Assembly (NCBI GenBank): GCA_004296865.1
Contig: SCVQ01000319.1
Location: forward strand, 1 to 9,152
Direction of reading: 5' to 3'
DNA from: Nitrospirota bacterium
Lineage (GTDB): Bacteria; Nitrospirota; Nitrospiria; Nitrospirales; Nitrospiraceae
Length of the DNA stretch: 9,152 bases
Under the pieces are notes generated by a model that did no database searches, was not told the origin of the DNA, and was given only the letters and a program-made list of their open reading frames with translations. Below, one piece after another: positions 1-6,448 of the stretch. The translations under genes were made by a program, and so were the position numbers. How positions within the stretch are numbered: the first letter of the stretch is position 1; every line of letters begins with the position of its first letter.

Positions 1-1
1 G

Positions 2-980
2 GCTCTGCTGGACCGTCTCTGCCTGGGTGGCCTTGTGGCATGGGGACGGCTCACTCCCCATCCTCGGTTGGGTTCCCAGCCGGCCCAAGAAGGAGACCGT
101 CAGGAGGAGCTTGGTCGTTTGCGCCGTGCCCGTACCATTGTCCCGACCAGCGTCGCCCCGATCGGTCTCTTCCCGCGCGAAGATGCCGCGTGGTTGCTGA
201 CTGCCTTCGGGCCTGGAGTCGACGGAGAGGCGGCGGGATTTAGCGGACCGTCGGCCCTGAGCCCTGTCGCCGGGGACCTTCAACGGCACTTGGAGTCACG
301 AGGGGCCAGCTTCTTTGCCGATCTCGTGACAGGCACCGGGCACCTCCCCTCTCAGGTGGAAGAGGGCCTCTGGGAGTTGACTGCGGCGGGGCTGGTCACC
401 GCGGACGGATTCGACAATTTGAGGGCCTTGTTGGATCCCCGTCGCCGCCGCGCGCAAGGTCGCGAGCGGGCGCGGCGTCCTCGGCACAGCGCCGGCCGCT
501 GGTCCTTGCTCAGACAAGCTATCAGCTATCAGCCCAGTGGAGCAAGCGGCCCGCCAGTTGCTCCGCCGCTACGGTGTCGTTTTTCGGGACTTGCTCGGGC
601 GTGAATCGTTCAATCTGGCTTGGAGGGATCTTCTGGTGCAATACCGGCGGATGGAGTTGAGGGGGGAAGTTCGAGGCGGACGATTCGTCAGCGGCTTTAT
701 CGGGGAACAATTCGCGCTGCCGGAAGCAGTGGAATCCCTCCGCGCGATGCGAAAAGCCAGGCCGGCCGGTGGACCCTCCCAGGAGGTCAGGATTTCCGGC
801 GCCGATCCCTTGAACCTGGTCGGCATCATACTGCCGGGTCCCCGCGTTCCGTCCGTTGCGTCCAACTACGTTGTCTTCCGCGACGGTCTGCCGGTCCGTT
901 CCGGCGCGGCCCGCGAGGCCGACTCGACCGAACGGGCCGCACGTGAGGCGATCAGACTGGTCGAGGGAAAAATCTTCTGA
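2..980 (+). pseudogene. lhr: Lhr-type DEAD/DEAH helicase, C-terminal part, frameshifted and 5'-truncated by the window edge
   Basis: Lhr proteins are large superfamily 2 helicases acting in nucleic-acid repair; the part here is the C-terminal extension beyond the helicase core. Frame 2 reads from base 2 (ALLDRLCLGGLVAWGRL) through winged-helix-like sequence to GRWSLL near 497-511. Frame 3 then continues with VEQAARQLLRRYGVVFRDLL, FVSGFIGEQFALPEAVESL and ADPLNLVGIILPG, all typical of the Lhr C-terminus, to TGA at 978-980. Neither frame alone gives the family sequence: frame 2 runs into unrelated residues and stops at 602-604, while frame 3 has only a GTG at 537 with no Shine-Dalgarno. Removing one copy of the AGCTATC duplication at 517-530 restores a continuous reading, GRWSLLRQAISPVEQAARQ. 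The lesion sits in a linker between conserved blocks. The helicase motifs lie outside the window, so activity of the truncated product cannot be judged. A real mutation and an assembly error are both possible. Family call is strong. Confidence 0.88.
517..530 (+). repeat. 7-bp tandem duplication (AGCTATC x2) causing the lhr frameshift
   Basis: AGCTATC at 517-523 is followed directly by an identical copy at 524-530, then AG. Seven extra bases move the reading frame by +1, exactly the shift seen between the upstream and downstream halves of lhr. Deleting one copy gives an uninterrupted Lhr reading frame. Read as GCTATCA units, it resembles the degenerate heptamers in the intergenic hairpin at 4897-4973. 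Confidence 0.85.
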
Positions 981-984
981 CGGC

Positions 985-1407
985 CTAGTGTCTGGCGAGG
1001 ACCTTGCCCAAGACCGGGTCAGCCGACAATTCCTGATTGAGCGCGGCCACCGTCTCGCTTGGCGTGGTCCGGTCGGAGGTGAACAGGACGGGGTAGTGCT
1101 CCCGTGCGAAGGTGAAGAATTCGGGGTGCCGGTCCGTCGGCACCCCGAGCAGCGTGCCCAGCGACGTCACGTACTCCCCCTGCCCTCGGGCCACCTCATC
1201 TTTCAGATGTTCAAAATTGAATGCGGTGAAGGCCTGGACTTTCTGGTCCGCTTTGAGCAGGCCGTCTTGCGTGAAGTGCGCGCCGGGGGTCGTCGAGGAT
1301 GTGGTGTCGGTCGGGTTCGGCGTCATTTTGGTGGTACAGGCGCTTAGGCTCAGCGCGAAGGCGCCGACCGCCAACAAATGCAGTGCTGCTTGTGTCGGGG
1401 TTGTCAT
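985..1407 (-). CDS. Small secreted lipoprotein, DUF3015-like
   Basis: A 140-residue protein with a lipoprotein signal peptide: a hydrophobic stretch at about residues 7-22 (ALHLLAVGAFALSLSA) ends in the lipobox L-S-A-C with Cys24 as the predicted lipidated residue. A Thr/Pro/Ser-rich linker follows (about 25-45). The conserved part, about residues 62-138, includes LKDEVARGQGEYVTSLGTLLGV, then FFTFAREHYPVLF, then a C-terminal TTPSETVAALNQELSADP. This pattern resembles the C-terminal part of DUF3015 proteins, whose function is unknown to me. The ATG at 1405-1407 is chosen because a near-perfect Shine-Dalgarno lies 7 nt upstream and because the longer open frame in the same register is only antisense to the MutS-like gene. 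The stop is 4 nt from the lhr stop on the opposite strand. It probably sits in a cell-envelope membrane. Gene call is firm; family call is by remembered motif pattern. Confidence 0.82.
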   Translation of the reverse strand: MTTPTQAALHLLAVGAFALSLSACTTKMTPNPTDTTSSTTPGAHFTQDGLLKADQKVQAFTAFNFEHLKDEVARGQGEYVTSLGTLLGVPTDRHPEFFTFAREHYPVLFTSDRTTPSETVAALNQELSADPVLGKVLARH

Positions 1408-1414
1408 GAGTCGG

Positions 1415-1421
1415 CCTCCTT
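1415..1421 (-). promoter_or_regulatory. Strong Shine-Dalgarno for the lipoprotein gene
   Basis: On the minus strand AAGGAGG lies 7 nt before the ATG at 1407. It fixes the start of the lipoprotein against the much longer open frame that extends upstream in the same register. Confidence 0.85.
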
Positions 1422-1468
1422 GCTGCAATCGCGGTGTGGAACGAAGCGCCGCAGTGCTTGGGCGGCCC

Positions 1469-1497
1469 ATGCTAACGGGCGGATGGACGACTGTCAA
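1469..1497 (-). promoter_or_regulatory. Sigma-70-type promoter for the lipoprotein gene
   Basis: On the minus strand a perfect -35 box TTGACA (1492-1497) is separated by exactly 17 nt from TAGCAT (1469-1474), which matches 4 of 6 positions of the -10 consensus. The predicted transcription start near 1462 leaves a leader of roughly 55 nt before the ATG at 1407, containing the strong Shine-Dalgarno. It lies in the 113-nt gap after the MutS-like stop, so the lipoprotein can be expressed separately from the upstream gene. Confidence 0.65.
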
Positions 1498-1520
1498 GCC
1501 AAGTGCGCCATGCTGTCGGC

Positions 1521-3428
1521 TCAGCGCGAGTCCGTGCTGTCCGGCACCGGGAGGCCCTCCAGCGCCATGATCCGCAGCGCGTTGGTGGTCGGGCAGGGGC
1601 CCGGTCTCAGTCGGTAATCGAACTGCAAGGCATTGGCCTCGACCGTTTCCTGAAAGTGGGCGTTGGCGGCGGTCGCGATTTCCTTGTCCAACTCGGCCAG
1701 CTCCAGATCGTGGGTAGTGATGAGGCCGAAGCCGTTGCTCGACGTTAATGCGCGGATGTAGGCTTGGCTGCCGAGGAGCCGCTCGCGGTTGTTGGTGCCC
1801 TTGAAAATTTCGTCGATCAAAAACAGGAGCGGCGGGGCGGATCGGTCGCGGGCTGCATCCAGGAGTTGCTTCAGCCGCTTGACCTCCGCGTAAAAGTACG
1901 AGAGCCCTTCCTCCAACGAATCGTCCACCCGGATGCAGCAGGCCAACCTGACCCAGGTCCATGTGAACGAGGCCGCGCAGACCGGTGCGCCGGCCTGTGC
2001 CAGACAGGTATTGATGCCGATCGTACGCAGGAAAGTGCTTTTGCCGGACATGTTCGAGCCGGTGACGATCAGGATCCGTCCGAGCCCGTACAATTCCAGA
2101 TCGTTCGTGATCCGCTTGCCCTGGGGGATCAAGGGATGGCCGAGTGCATTGGCGACGATGGTTGCGGGCAGACCGTTGCCGGCCTGCGGCGTTGGCCCCG
2201 CCAGCGGCGTTGAATAGGCCGGCTGGGCGGGCCAGTGATAATCGGGGTGCCGATAGGCAAAATGGCCCAGCGCAGTGGCCGCGTCGAGCTCGGCCAGGCA
2301 GTCCAGCCAAGCCGGCAGGTCATCGGCCACTTGTGTGCGGATCGTTTCCAGCCGGTGAGTGAAGAAGAGATCCCAAGGGCCGAGCGTATTGACGATCACG
2401 TGCGCGAGGGGATGGGCGCGGATGCTCAGGGCCTGGCAGACCCGCGCGAGGCGGCGGAGGTACGCCGATGGCCGTCTGGCTCCGTCTTTCAGCGGCGCAC
2501 AGAGGCGTCCGAGTGCCGGTGTTGCTCGGTATGAACGCGACTCAAGAAAGCGAAATACAGCGCCCAGTTTATCCAGCTCGTCGTGGAGCGAGAGGGCGCG
2601 GCCGAAGACCGGCGCGGTCCGGCCGGACGTCAGCACGGAGAGGATCGCGTAAGCCGCAAGGGAGAAGACCCAATAGTTCGGGAAGTCGGCCAAGACGGAT
2701 CCGACAAGCAGCCCCGCAGTCGCGATGGCCAGAGCGGCCTCGACGATCAGGAGCGGGACGAGGCCGGGAAAGCTGGCCGGCGCCTGCAAGGCGGTCTGAA
2801 TTCGTTGCCCGTTTATTTCCTGCCGGCCGACGAGCGCCGCTTCGAGCGCCAGGCGGTCGCTGAACAGATGCAGGCAGGCCAGTTCTTTGATCAGGGCCTG
2901 TCGCGCCAGCCACCGGTCTTGATCGGCTTGATCGAATGGCCGGCCCGCCTGGTCGAGCAGCCAGTCGGCCAGCCGTTCCCTCCCGTTCGACGACACGGTC
3001 CTGTCCAGCAACTGCAACAACGAATGGCGTCCCGTGATGTCCAAGTCCGCGGCATAAGGATGTCCGGCCGGCGTTTGGACTTGGCGATCCGGGATGGCGC
3101 TCCAGTCGAGGTTGAGGCGGGCAAGGTTGGTGCGTTTGATCTGGGCCCAGAGGCGCAGCCGGTGCATCCGGTCTTCCAGCCTGCTATGATACCGCGCGAC
3201 GATCGCGAAGAGCAGGAGAAACGAGCCCAGCGTTGCGTTTCCCACATGGTACCAGCCGAGTTTATAGGGGGCCACGGTACAGGCCGCGCCGGCCACAAAG
3301 ATAGCCAGCCGCCAGCGGCTGAAACCTGCGCTGACCTGCTGCGACCGTGCCTGCAAGCGTTCGATGCGGGCGAGCGCTCGTGTCAGGATGACGGCGCGCT
3401 TCTGTCCTGCTGGTGTGTCCTGTGTCAT
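1521..3428 (-). CDS. Membrane-anchored MutS-family ATPase (MutS domain V protein)
   Basis: A 635-residue protein. Its C-terminal third is a MutS-type ABC ATPase: Walker A GSNMSGKS with Lys463, Walker B LLFLIDEIFKGTN with Asp539-Glu540, and LITTHDLELAEL as the conserved His-containing loop. The middle carries a MutS core/lever-like helical region (GRERLADWLLDQ). There is no N-terminal mismatch-recognition domain with its Phe-X-Glu motif, and no C-terminal Smr nuclease. Hydrophobic segments at about 39-54, 62-78, 223-247 and 250-267 suggest four membrane spans, two before and two within the core. It is therefore unlikely to be the canonical mismatch sensor; databases usually label such proteins simply MutS-related. 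ATG at 3426-3428 is preferred over a TTG 78 nt upstream that would overlap the divergent prmA-like gene; no strong Shine-Dalgarno is visible for either. Substrate and membrane role are unknown. Confidence 0.88.
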   Translation of the reverse strand: MTQDTPAGQKRAVILTRALARIERLQARSQQVSAGFSRWRLAIFVAGAACTVAPYKLGWYHVGNATLGSFLLLFAIVARYHSRLEDRMHRLRLWAQIKRTNLARLNLDWSAIPDRQVQTPAGHPYAADLDITGRHSLLQLLDRTVSSNGRERLADWLLDQAGRPFDQADQDRWLARQALIKELACLHLFSDRLALEAALVGRQEINGQRIQTALQAPASFPGLVPLLIVEAALAIATAGLLVGSVLADFPNYWVFSLAAYAILSVLTSGRTAPVFGRALSLHDELDKLGAVFRFLESRSYRATPALGRLCAPLKDGARRPSAYLRRLARVCQALSIRAHPLAHVIVNTLGPWDLFFTHRLETIRTQVADDLPAWLDCLAELDAATALGHFAYRHPDYHWPAQPAYSTPLAGPTPQAGNGLPATIVANALGHPLIPQGKRITNDLELYGLGRILIVTGSNMSGKSTFLRTIGINTCLAQAGAPVCAASFTWTWVRLACCIRVDDSLEEGLSYFYAEVKRLKQLLDAARDRSAPPLLFLIDEIFKGTNNRERLLGSQAYIRALTSSNGFGLITTHDLELAELDKEIATAANAHFQETVEANALQFDYRLRPGPCPTTNALRIMALEGLPVPDSTDSR

Positions 3429-3454
3429 GCGATGCGCGTCTCTGGTGAGGCTAG

Positions 3455-3484
3455 ACCTTACTTGTTCCCGTGCAACGGCGTCAA
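3455..3484 (-). promoter_or_regulatory. Possible promoter for the MutS-like gene
   Basis: On the minus strand TTGACG (3479-3484) is followed after 18 nt by TAAGGT (3455-3460). The -35 box is good (5/6) but the -10 box is weak (3/6). It would start transcription about 20 nt before the ATG at 3428 and so supports that start over the upstream TTG. It lies within the 83-nt divergent gap shared with the prmA-like gene; no convincing plus-strand promoter was found there. Confidence 0.35.
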
Positions 3485-3511
3485 CCGAACGTGAAACCGG
3501 CGGCAAGACCG

Positions 3512-4408
3512 ATGCAGGACTGGCAGGACTGGATTGAAGTGCGGATCGAGTCTTCCGTGGATGCCGGCGAACTCCTCGGGGTGCTGGACGATCCGGCTGT
3601 CACCGGCGCCTGGCAAGAGGAGGGCGTGAGTCACCTCTACTGGCCTTCCGACCGGTGGAATCCGGATATTCTTCTCAGCTTGAAGCAGGTCTTGTCCACG
3701 CTTGCACCGCAGCCCGTCGCCGAGCCTGTCGTCATGGTTGACCGCTTGCCGGCGCAAGATTGGAACGCACAATGGGCGAAGTCCGTGAAGCCGATTCGGG
3801 TCGGGCGGCGCATCGTCGTTCGACCGACTTGGGCCAGCGCAGAGGAGGTGGGGTTGCAGCCGGGCGAGATCGAGTTGCGGCTCGATCCGAAGCAGGCCTT
3901 CGGGACCGGCCACCATGCGACGACCCGGTTGCTGATCGAATGGCTGGAGGACCTGATCCACGGCGGCGAACGGGTGCTGGACCTGGGCACGGGCAGCGGG
4001 ATTCTGGCCATGGTGGCGTTGCGATTGGGCGCAGCCTCGGCGTTGGGGATCGACTATGATCCGGTGGCAATCGACTGTGCAAGCGGCTATGCGGAGGTCA
4101 ATGGATTCGGGTCCGAGTTGGACCTGCGGGTCGTCACGTTGCAAGACTTGCCTCAGATGCGGGACCGGCCGTTCGATCTGATTCTGGCCAACTTGGACCG
4201 GAAGACCCTGCTGGACTCCATGGAATGGTTTCGCGCGCCCCTGCAGCGAGGCGCCAGGCTCTTGCTGTCGGGAATCCTTGCGGAGGATCGTGCGGACATT
4301 GCGGCCGCCTTTGACCGGGTCGGCGGGGTCGTCAGGGCCCAGCGCGAGCGCGAAGGCTGGCTGGCGCTTGAAGTAGTGGCGCCGGAATCCTGCGAAGGAG
4401 ACTGTTGA
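3512..4408 (+). CDS. prmA: PrmA-like methyltransferase (ribosomal protein L11 methyltransferase family)
   Basis: PrmA transfers methyl groups from S-adenosylmethionine to amino groups of ribosomal protein L11 in the cytoplasm. The protein has 298 residues from ATG 3512, matching the usual length of about 290-300. Features in order: N-terminal start MQDWQDWIEVRIES typical of the L11-binding domain; DWNAQWAKSVKPIRVGRRIVVRPTW; the family signature DPKQAFGTGHHATT (F130-T138); SAM motif I VLDLGTGSGILA (D157-G163); and LLLSGIL. The usual NIL motif after strand 4 is replaced by N-L-D-R-K (N227-D229), so substrate specificity may differ. A GTG at 3470 would add 14 residues, but homologous starts favour 3512; neither has a clear Shine-Dalgarno. 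The stop overlaps the start of the MOSC gene. It is divergent from the MutS-like gene. Family certain, exact target inferred. Confidence 0.85.
   Translation: MQDWQDWIEVRIESSVDAGELLGVLDDPAVTGAWQEEGVSHLYWPSDRWNPDILLSLKQVLSTLAPQPVAEPVVMVDRLPAQDWNAQWAKSVKPIRVGRRIVVRPTWASAEEVGLQPGEIELRLDPKQAFGTGHHATTRLLIEWLEDLIHGGERVLDLGTGSGILAMVALRLGAASALGIDYDPVAIDCASGYAEVNGFGSELDLRVVTLQDLPQMRDRPFDLILANLDRKTLLDSMEWFRAPLQRGARLLLSGILAEDRADIAAAFDRVGGVVRAQREREGWLALEVVAPESCEGDC
4394..4400 (+). promoter_or_regulatory. Shine-Dalgarno of the MOSC gene, inside the prmA-like 3' end
   Basis: GAAGGAG lies 7 nt before the ATG at 4408 and within the last codons of the prmA-like gene. It selects ATG 4408 over the TTG at 4405 and supports translational coupling through the TGATG stop/start overlap. 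Confidence 0.8.
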
Positions 4409-4896
4409 TGGACGGCGTTACGTTCCGTTCAACCCCGCGCATCCATCAGATCAACCTGTCCAACGGCGGGGTGCCGAAACTGCCGGTCCCGGAGACCCGC
4501 ATCACGGCCAAGGGCCTCGACGGGGATCGCCAGCGCAGCCGTGTGTACCACGGCGGGCCGGATCGGGCGGTCTGCTTATTTTCGCTGGAGCTGATCGAGG
4601 CGCTTCAGGCCGAAGGTCATTCCATCTTCCCCGGTTCAAGCGGAGAGAATGTGACGCTGGCCGGCGTGGAATGGGAACGGCTGAGGCCGGGGAGCCGCTT
4701 GCGTCTCGGCGGGCAGGTGCGATTGGAGATCACAAGTTACACGACGCCGTGCAAACATAACGCCGGCTGGTTTCGGGGCGGAGACTACAAGCGGATTTCC
4801 CAGAGGCGACATCCCGGCTGGAGCCGCCTCTACGCGAAAGTGTTGGATGAGGGGCTGGTGCGGGTCGGGGACCCGCTCATACTAGAAGGGCGCTGA
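4408..4896 (+). CDS. MOSC-domain protein (YiiM-like)
   Basis: A 162-residue single-domain MOSC (molybdenum cofactor sulfurase C-terminal) protein. MOSC domains use a conserved Cys in sulfur or molybdenum-cofactor chemistry; stand-alone members such as YiiM are linked to resistance to N-hydroxylated base analogues. Visible signatures: GLDGDRQRSRVYHGGPDRAVCLFS near residues 35-58, GENVTLAG near 76-83, and TPCKHN with the conserved Cys115, followed by a C-terminal LVRVGDPLIL. No MOSC_N beta-barrel domain or ferredoxin domain is present, so it is the short form. The ATG overlaps the prmA-like stop by one base (TGATG) with a good Shine-Dalgarno, so the two genes are probably co-translated. The physiological substrate is not deducible from the sequence. 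The stop is followed immediately by the intergenic hairpin. Confidence 0.9.
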   Translation: MDGVTFRSTPRIHQINLSNGGVPKLPVPETRITAKGLDGDRQRSRVYHGGPDRAVCLFSLELIEALQAEGHSIFPGSSGENVTLAGVEWERLRPGSRLRLGGQVRLEITSYTTPCKHNAGWFRGGDYKRISQRRHPGWSRLYAKVLDEGLVRVGDPLILEGR

Positions 4897-4973
4897 AGAG
4901 CGTATGGCGTATAGCTTATGGCCCGACCTAGAAACCATCTGCTATAGGCCATTTGCCATAAGCCATATGCTCT
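4897..4973 (+). repeat. Intergenic imperfect inverted repeat made of 7-bp units
   Basis: Arms at 4897-4922 and 4948-4973 are complementary at 21 of 26 positions, with a 25-nt loop. Each arm is built from degenerate heptamers: the left arm reads GTATGGC-GTATAGC-TTATGGC, and the right side, starting with GCTATAG in the loop, continues GCCATTT-GCCATAA-GCCATAT-GC, i.e. the unit GCYATNN and its reverse complement. It starts directly after the MOSC stop. No U-tract follows, so it is not a typical intrinsic terminator, although it could protect or attenuate the MOSC transcript. It is locally AT-richer than the flanking genes. Confidence 0.8.
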
Positions 4974-4984
4974 TGATGCTCTTG
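4967..4984 (+). repeat. Perfect 9-bp tandem duplication (ATGCTCTTG x2)
   Basis: ATGCTCTTG at 4967-4975 is repeated exactly at 4976-4984. It overlaps the distal end of the hairpin and ends 10 nt before the methyltransferase ATG, in the place where a Shine-Dalgarno would be expected; none is present. It may be a slippage product of the repeat region. Confidence 0.8.
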
Positions 4985-4994
4985 TGAATTTACT

Positions 4995-5657
4995 ATGATG
5001 CCACGGGTGCTTGAGCCGGAGCTGATGGATGATCCCGAACAGGCCCTGGCCTATGCCGAGGCTGACTTCGAGGAGGAAAATCAGGGCTTCGTGGACCGGT
5101 TCCGCGAATACTTCCCGGACCTGACGGAAGGGCACATCCTTGATCTGGGCTGCGGTCCCGGCGATATCCCGGTCCGGTTCGTCCGATCGCTTCCCGGCTG
5201 GCGGGTGACAGGCGTGGATGCGTCGTCGGCCATGATCCATCTGGCCGGGGAGTCAGTGCGGAAGGCGGGGCTTGCGGGTCGCATCACGCTCCGCTGCGAG
5301 AGGGTTCAAACCCTGGTGCTCCAGGAGCCGGCTGATGCGGCCATTTCCAACAGCCTCCTCCATCATCTGCCGAATCCTTTGCAATTTTGGTACGGACTCA
5401 AGAACCTGGTGAAGCCCGGGTCCCCCGTGCTGGTCATGGACTTGCTCCGTCCTGATTCGTCTGGGGCGGCGCAAGCGATCGTGGATCGCTATGCGGCGGG
5501 TGAGCCGGCGGTGCTCCGGCGAGACTTTTACCATTCGCTTCTGGCCGCCTTCACGGAGGACGAGGTGGCGGCGCAGTTGGCCGAGTTGAATCTCAGCCGT
5601 CTGCTGATCGACGTGCCGGACGATCGCCACTGGGTGGTGGGTGGGCGACTGTCCTGA
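4995..5657 (+). CDS. Class I SAM-dependent methyltransferase, substrate unknown
   Basis: A 220-residue Rossmann-fold methyltransferase. After an acidic N-terminal helix region (MDDPEQALAYAEADFEEENQGFVDRF), motif I is HILDLGCGPGDIPVRF with D50-G56. The acidic end of strand 2 is GVDASSAM with Asp75, which should bind the SAM ribose hydroxyls. SNSLLHHLPNPLQFW is motif IV of the Methyltransf_11/25 type, and SPVLVMDLLRP follows as motif VI. No membrane or extra domain is visible, so it probably acts on a small molecule or soluble target in the cytoplasm. ATG 4995 is followed directly by a second ATG at 4998; neither has a Shine-Dalgarno. ATG 5025 is possible but its GGAG is only 3 nt away. The sensor gene starts 32 nt after the stop, so cotranscription with the signalling pair is possible but not shown. 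The fold is certain, the substrate unknown. Confidence 0.87.
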   Translation: MMPRVLEPELMDDPEQALAYAEADFEEENQGFVDRFREYFPDLTEGHILDLGCGPGDIPVRFVRSLPGWRVTGVDASSAMIHLAGESVRKAGLAGRITLRCERVQTLVLQEPADAAISNSLLHHLPNPLQFWYGLKNLVKPGSPVLVMDLLRPDSSGAAQAIVDRYAAGEPAVLRRDFYHSLLAAFTEDEVAAQLAELNLSRLLIDVPDDRHWVVGGRLS

Positions 5658-5689
5658 AGAATCGTGAACCGGCTGCAACGGGAGGACCC

Positions 5690-6448
5690 ATGTACGACCT
5701 CGCGCGGTTCAGCTTGAAGGACATGACCGAGTGTGGGGCTGCGCTCCGTAAACTGGGTGACGGCGCAACCAGCCTGGAGGAGACTGCCGGCCGGACAGTA
5801 CGATACCTGCACGAACATCTGGTGGACGGACAAAGCGGCGAGCCGGCCTGCGTGTTGGTCCGGTTGTTCAAGACCCATCCGTTCAAGGGACTTGAGCCGG
5901 GACTCAAGCGGTATGCCAAAGCAATACTGGGAGACAGGCCCGCGCCTCCCACCTTGAAATGCATCACACTGATGGCCACGGCCGGGCTCAGGCCTGAATG
6001 GAACGAGCGGGGCAAGTCCACGCGGTACAAGGCCATCCCGATCCTCGGCGAGCCGTTTGCCGCCCAGTTGCCGATGTTCGCGCGACTCTTCGTGCAGTTC
6101 GGCCTGGATATCGGCACGGTGCTTCAGCCGCCTTCCGATCTCCTCGTGGACTATCGCGAGAAAACCTACAACGTTTTCTACGTCCCTGAGGCCATCGGCA
6201 GCCCCTACATCCCGGTGCAAGAGGAGTTCGTGGCCCGGTATGGTGTGAAGTCGGCGCTGGGGTTCGGCGCCCTGTTGCCATCGGGCGACTTGTGCGCCGT
6301 GATCATGTTCTCGAGGGTCTCGGTCACGCCGGACGCGGCGGAGATGTTCCGGCCCCTGGCGCTCTGCGTCAAGCTCGCCTTGTTGCCTTTCGACGGCAAG
6401 GCCGTGTTCGCTCCCTTGCCATCCTCCAGGAAAGGGGTCCGCGCATGA
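5690..6448 (+). CDS. GAF-like sensor protein paired with the downstream histidine kinase
   Basis: A 252-residue soluble protein without a signal peptide or membrane span. I do not recognise a named family, but the opening (MYDLARFSLKDMTECGAALRKLG), the middle (FKTHPFKGLEPGL, FGLDIGTVLQP, NVFYVPEAIGSPYIPVQEEFV) and the end (SALGFGALLPSGDLCAVIMFSRVSVTPDAAEMFRPLALCVKLALLPF) resemble proteins that I recall next to or fused to histidine kinases. The last block has the pattern of the final strands and helix of a GAF domain. It has no catalytic motif. GGAGGA at 5681-5686 is a good Shine-Dalgarno for ATG 5690. Its TGA overlaps the kinase ATG by 4 nt (ATGA), so the two products are probably made in a fixed ratio. 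It probably senses a ligand, or shapes input to the kinase; this role is inferred from position and fold pattern only. Confidence 0.83.
   Translation: MYDLARFSLKDMTECGAALRKLGDGATSLEETAGRTVRYLHEHLVDGQSGEPACVLVRLFKTHPFKGLEPGLKRYAKAILGDRPAPPTLKCITLMATAGLRPEWNERGKSTRYKAIPILGEPFAAQLPMFARLFVQFGLDIGTVLQPPSDLLVDYREKTYNVFYVPEAIGSPYIPVQEEFVARYGVKSALGFGALLPSGDLCAVIMFSRVSVTPDAAEMFRPLALCVKLALLPFDGKAVFAPLPSSRKGVRA

Noticed and set aside
985..2310. 441-codon minus-strand open frame that includes the lipoprotein
   Set aside because: Only the last 140 codons look like protein. The upstream part overlaps the MutS-like gene in another frame, and the promoter and Shine-Dalgarno place the start at 1407.
2583..3494. 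303-codon plus-strand open frame
   Set aside because: Antisense to the MutS-like gene, low-complexity Arg/Gln/Gly-rich, no recognisable domain.
4897..4984. CRISPR-like array
   Set aside because: Units are 7 bp, contiguous and inverted, without spacers of uniform length or any cas gene nearby.
6292..6444. 51-codon N-terminal extension of the histidine kinase
   Set aside because: It reads the sensor gene in another frame; ATG 6445 has a Shine-Dalgarno and the typical ATGA overlap.
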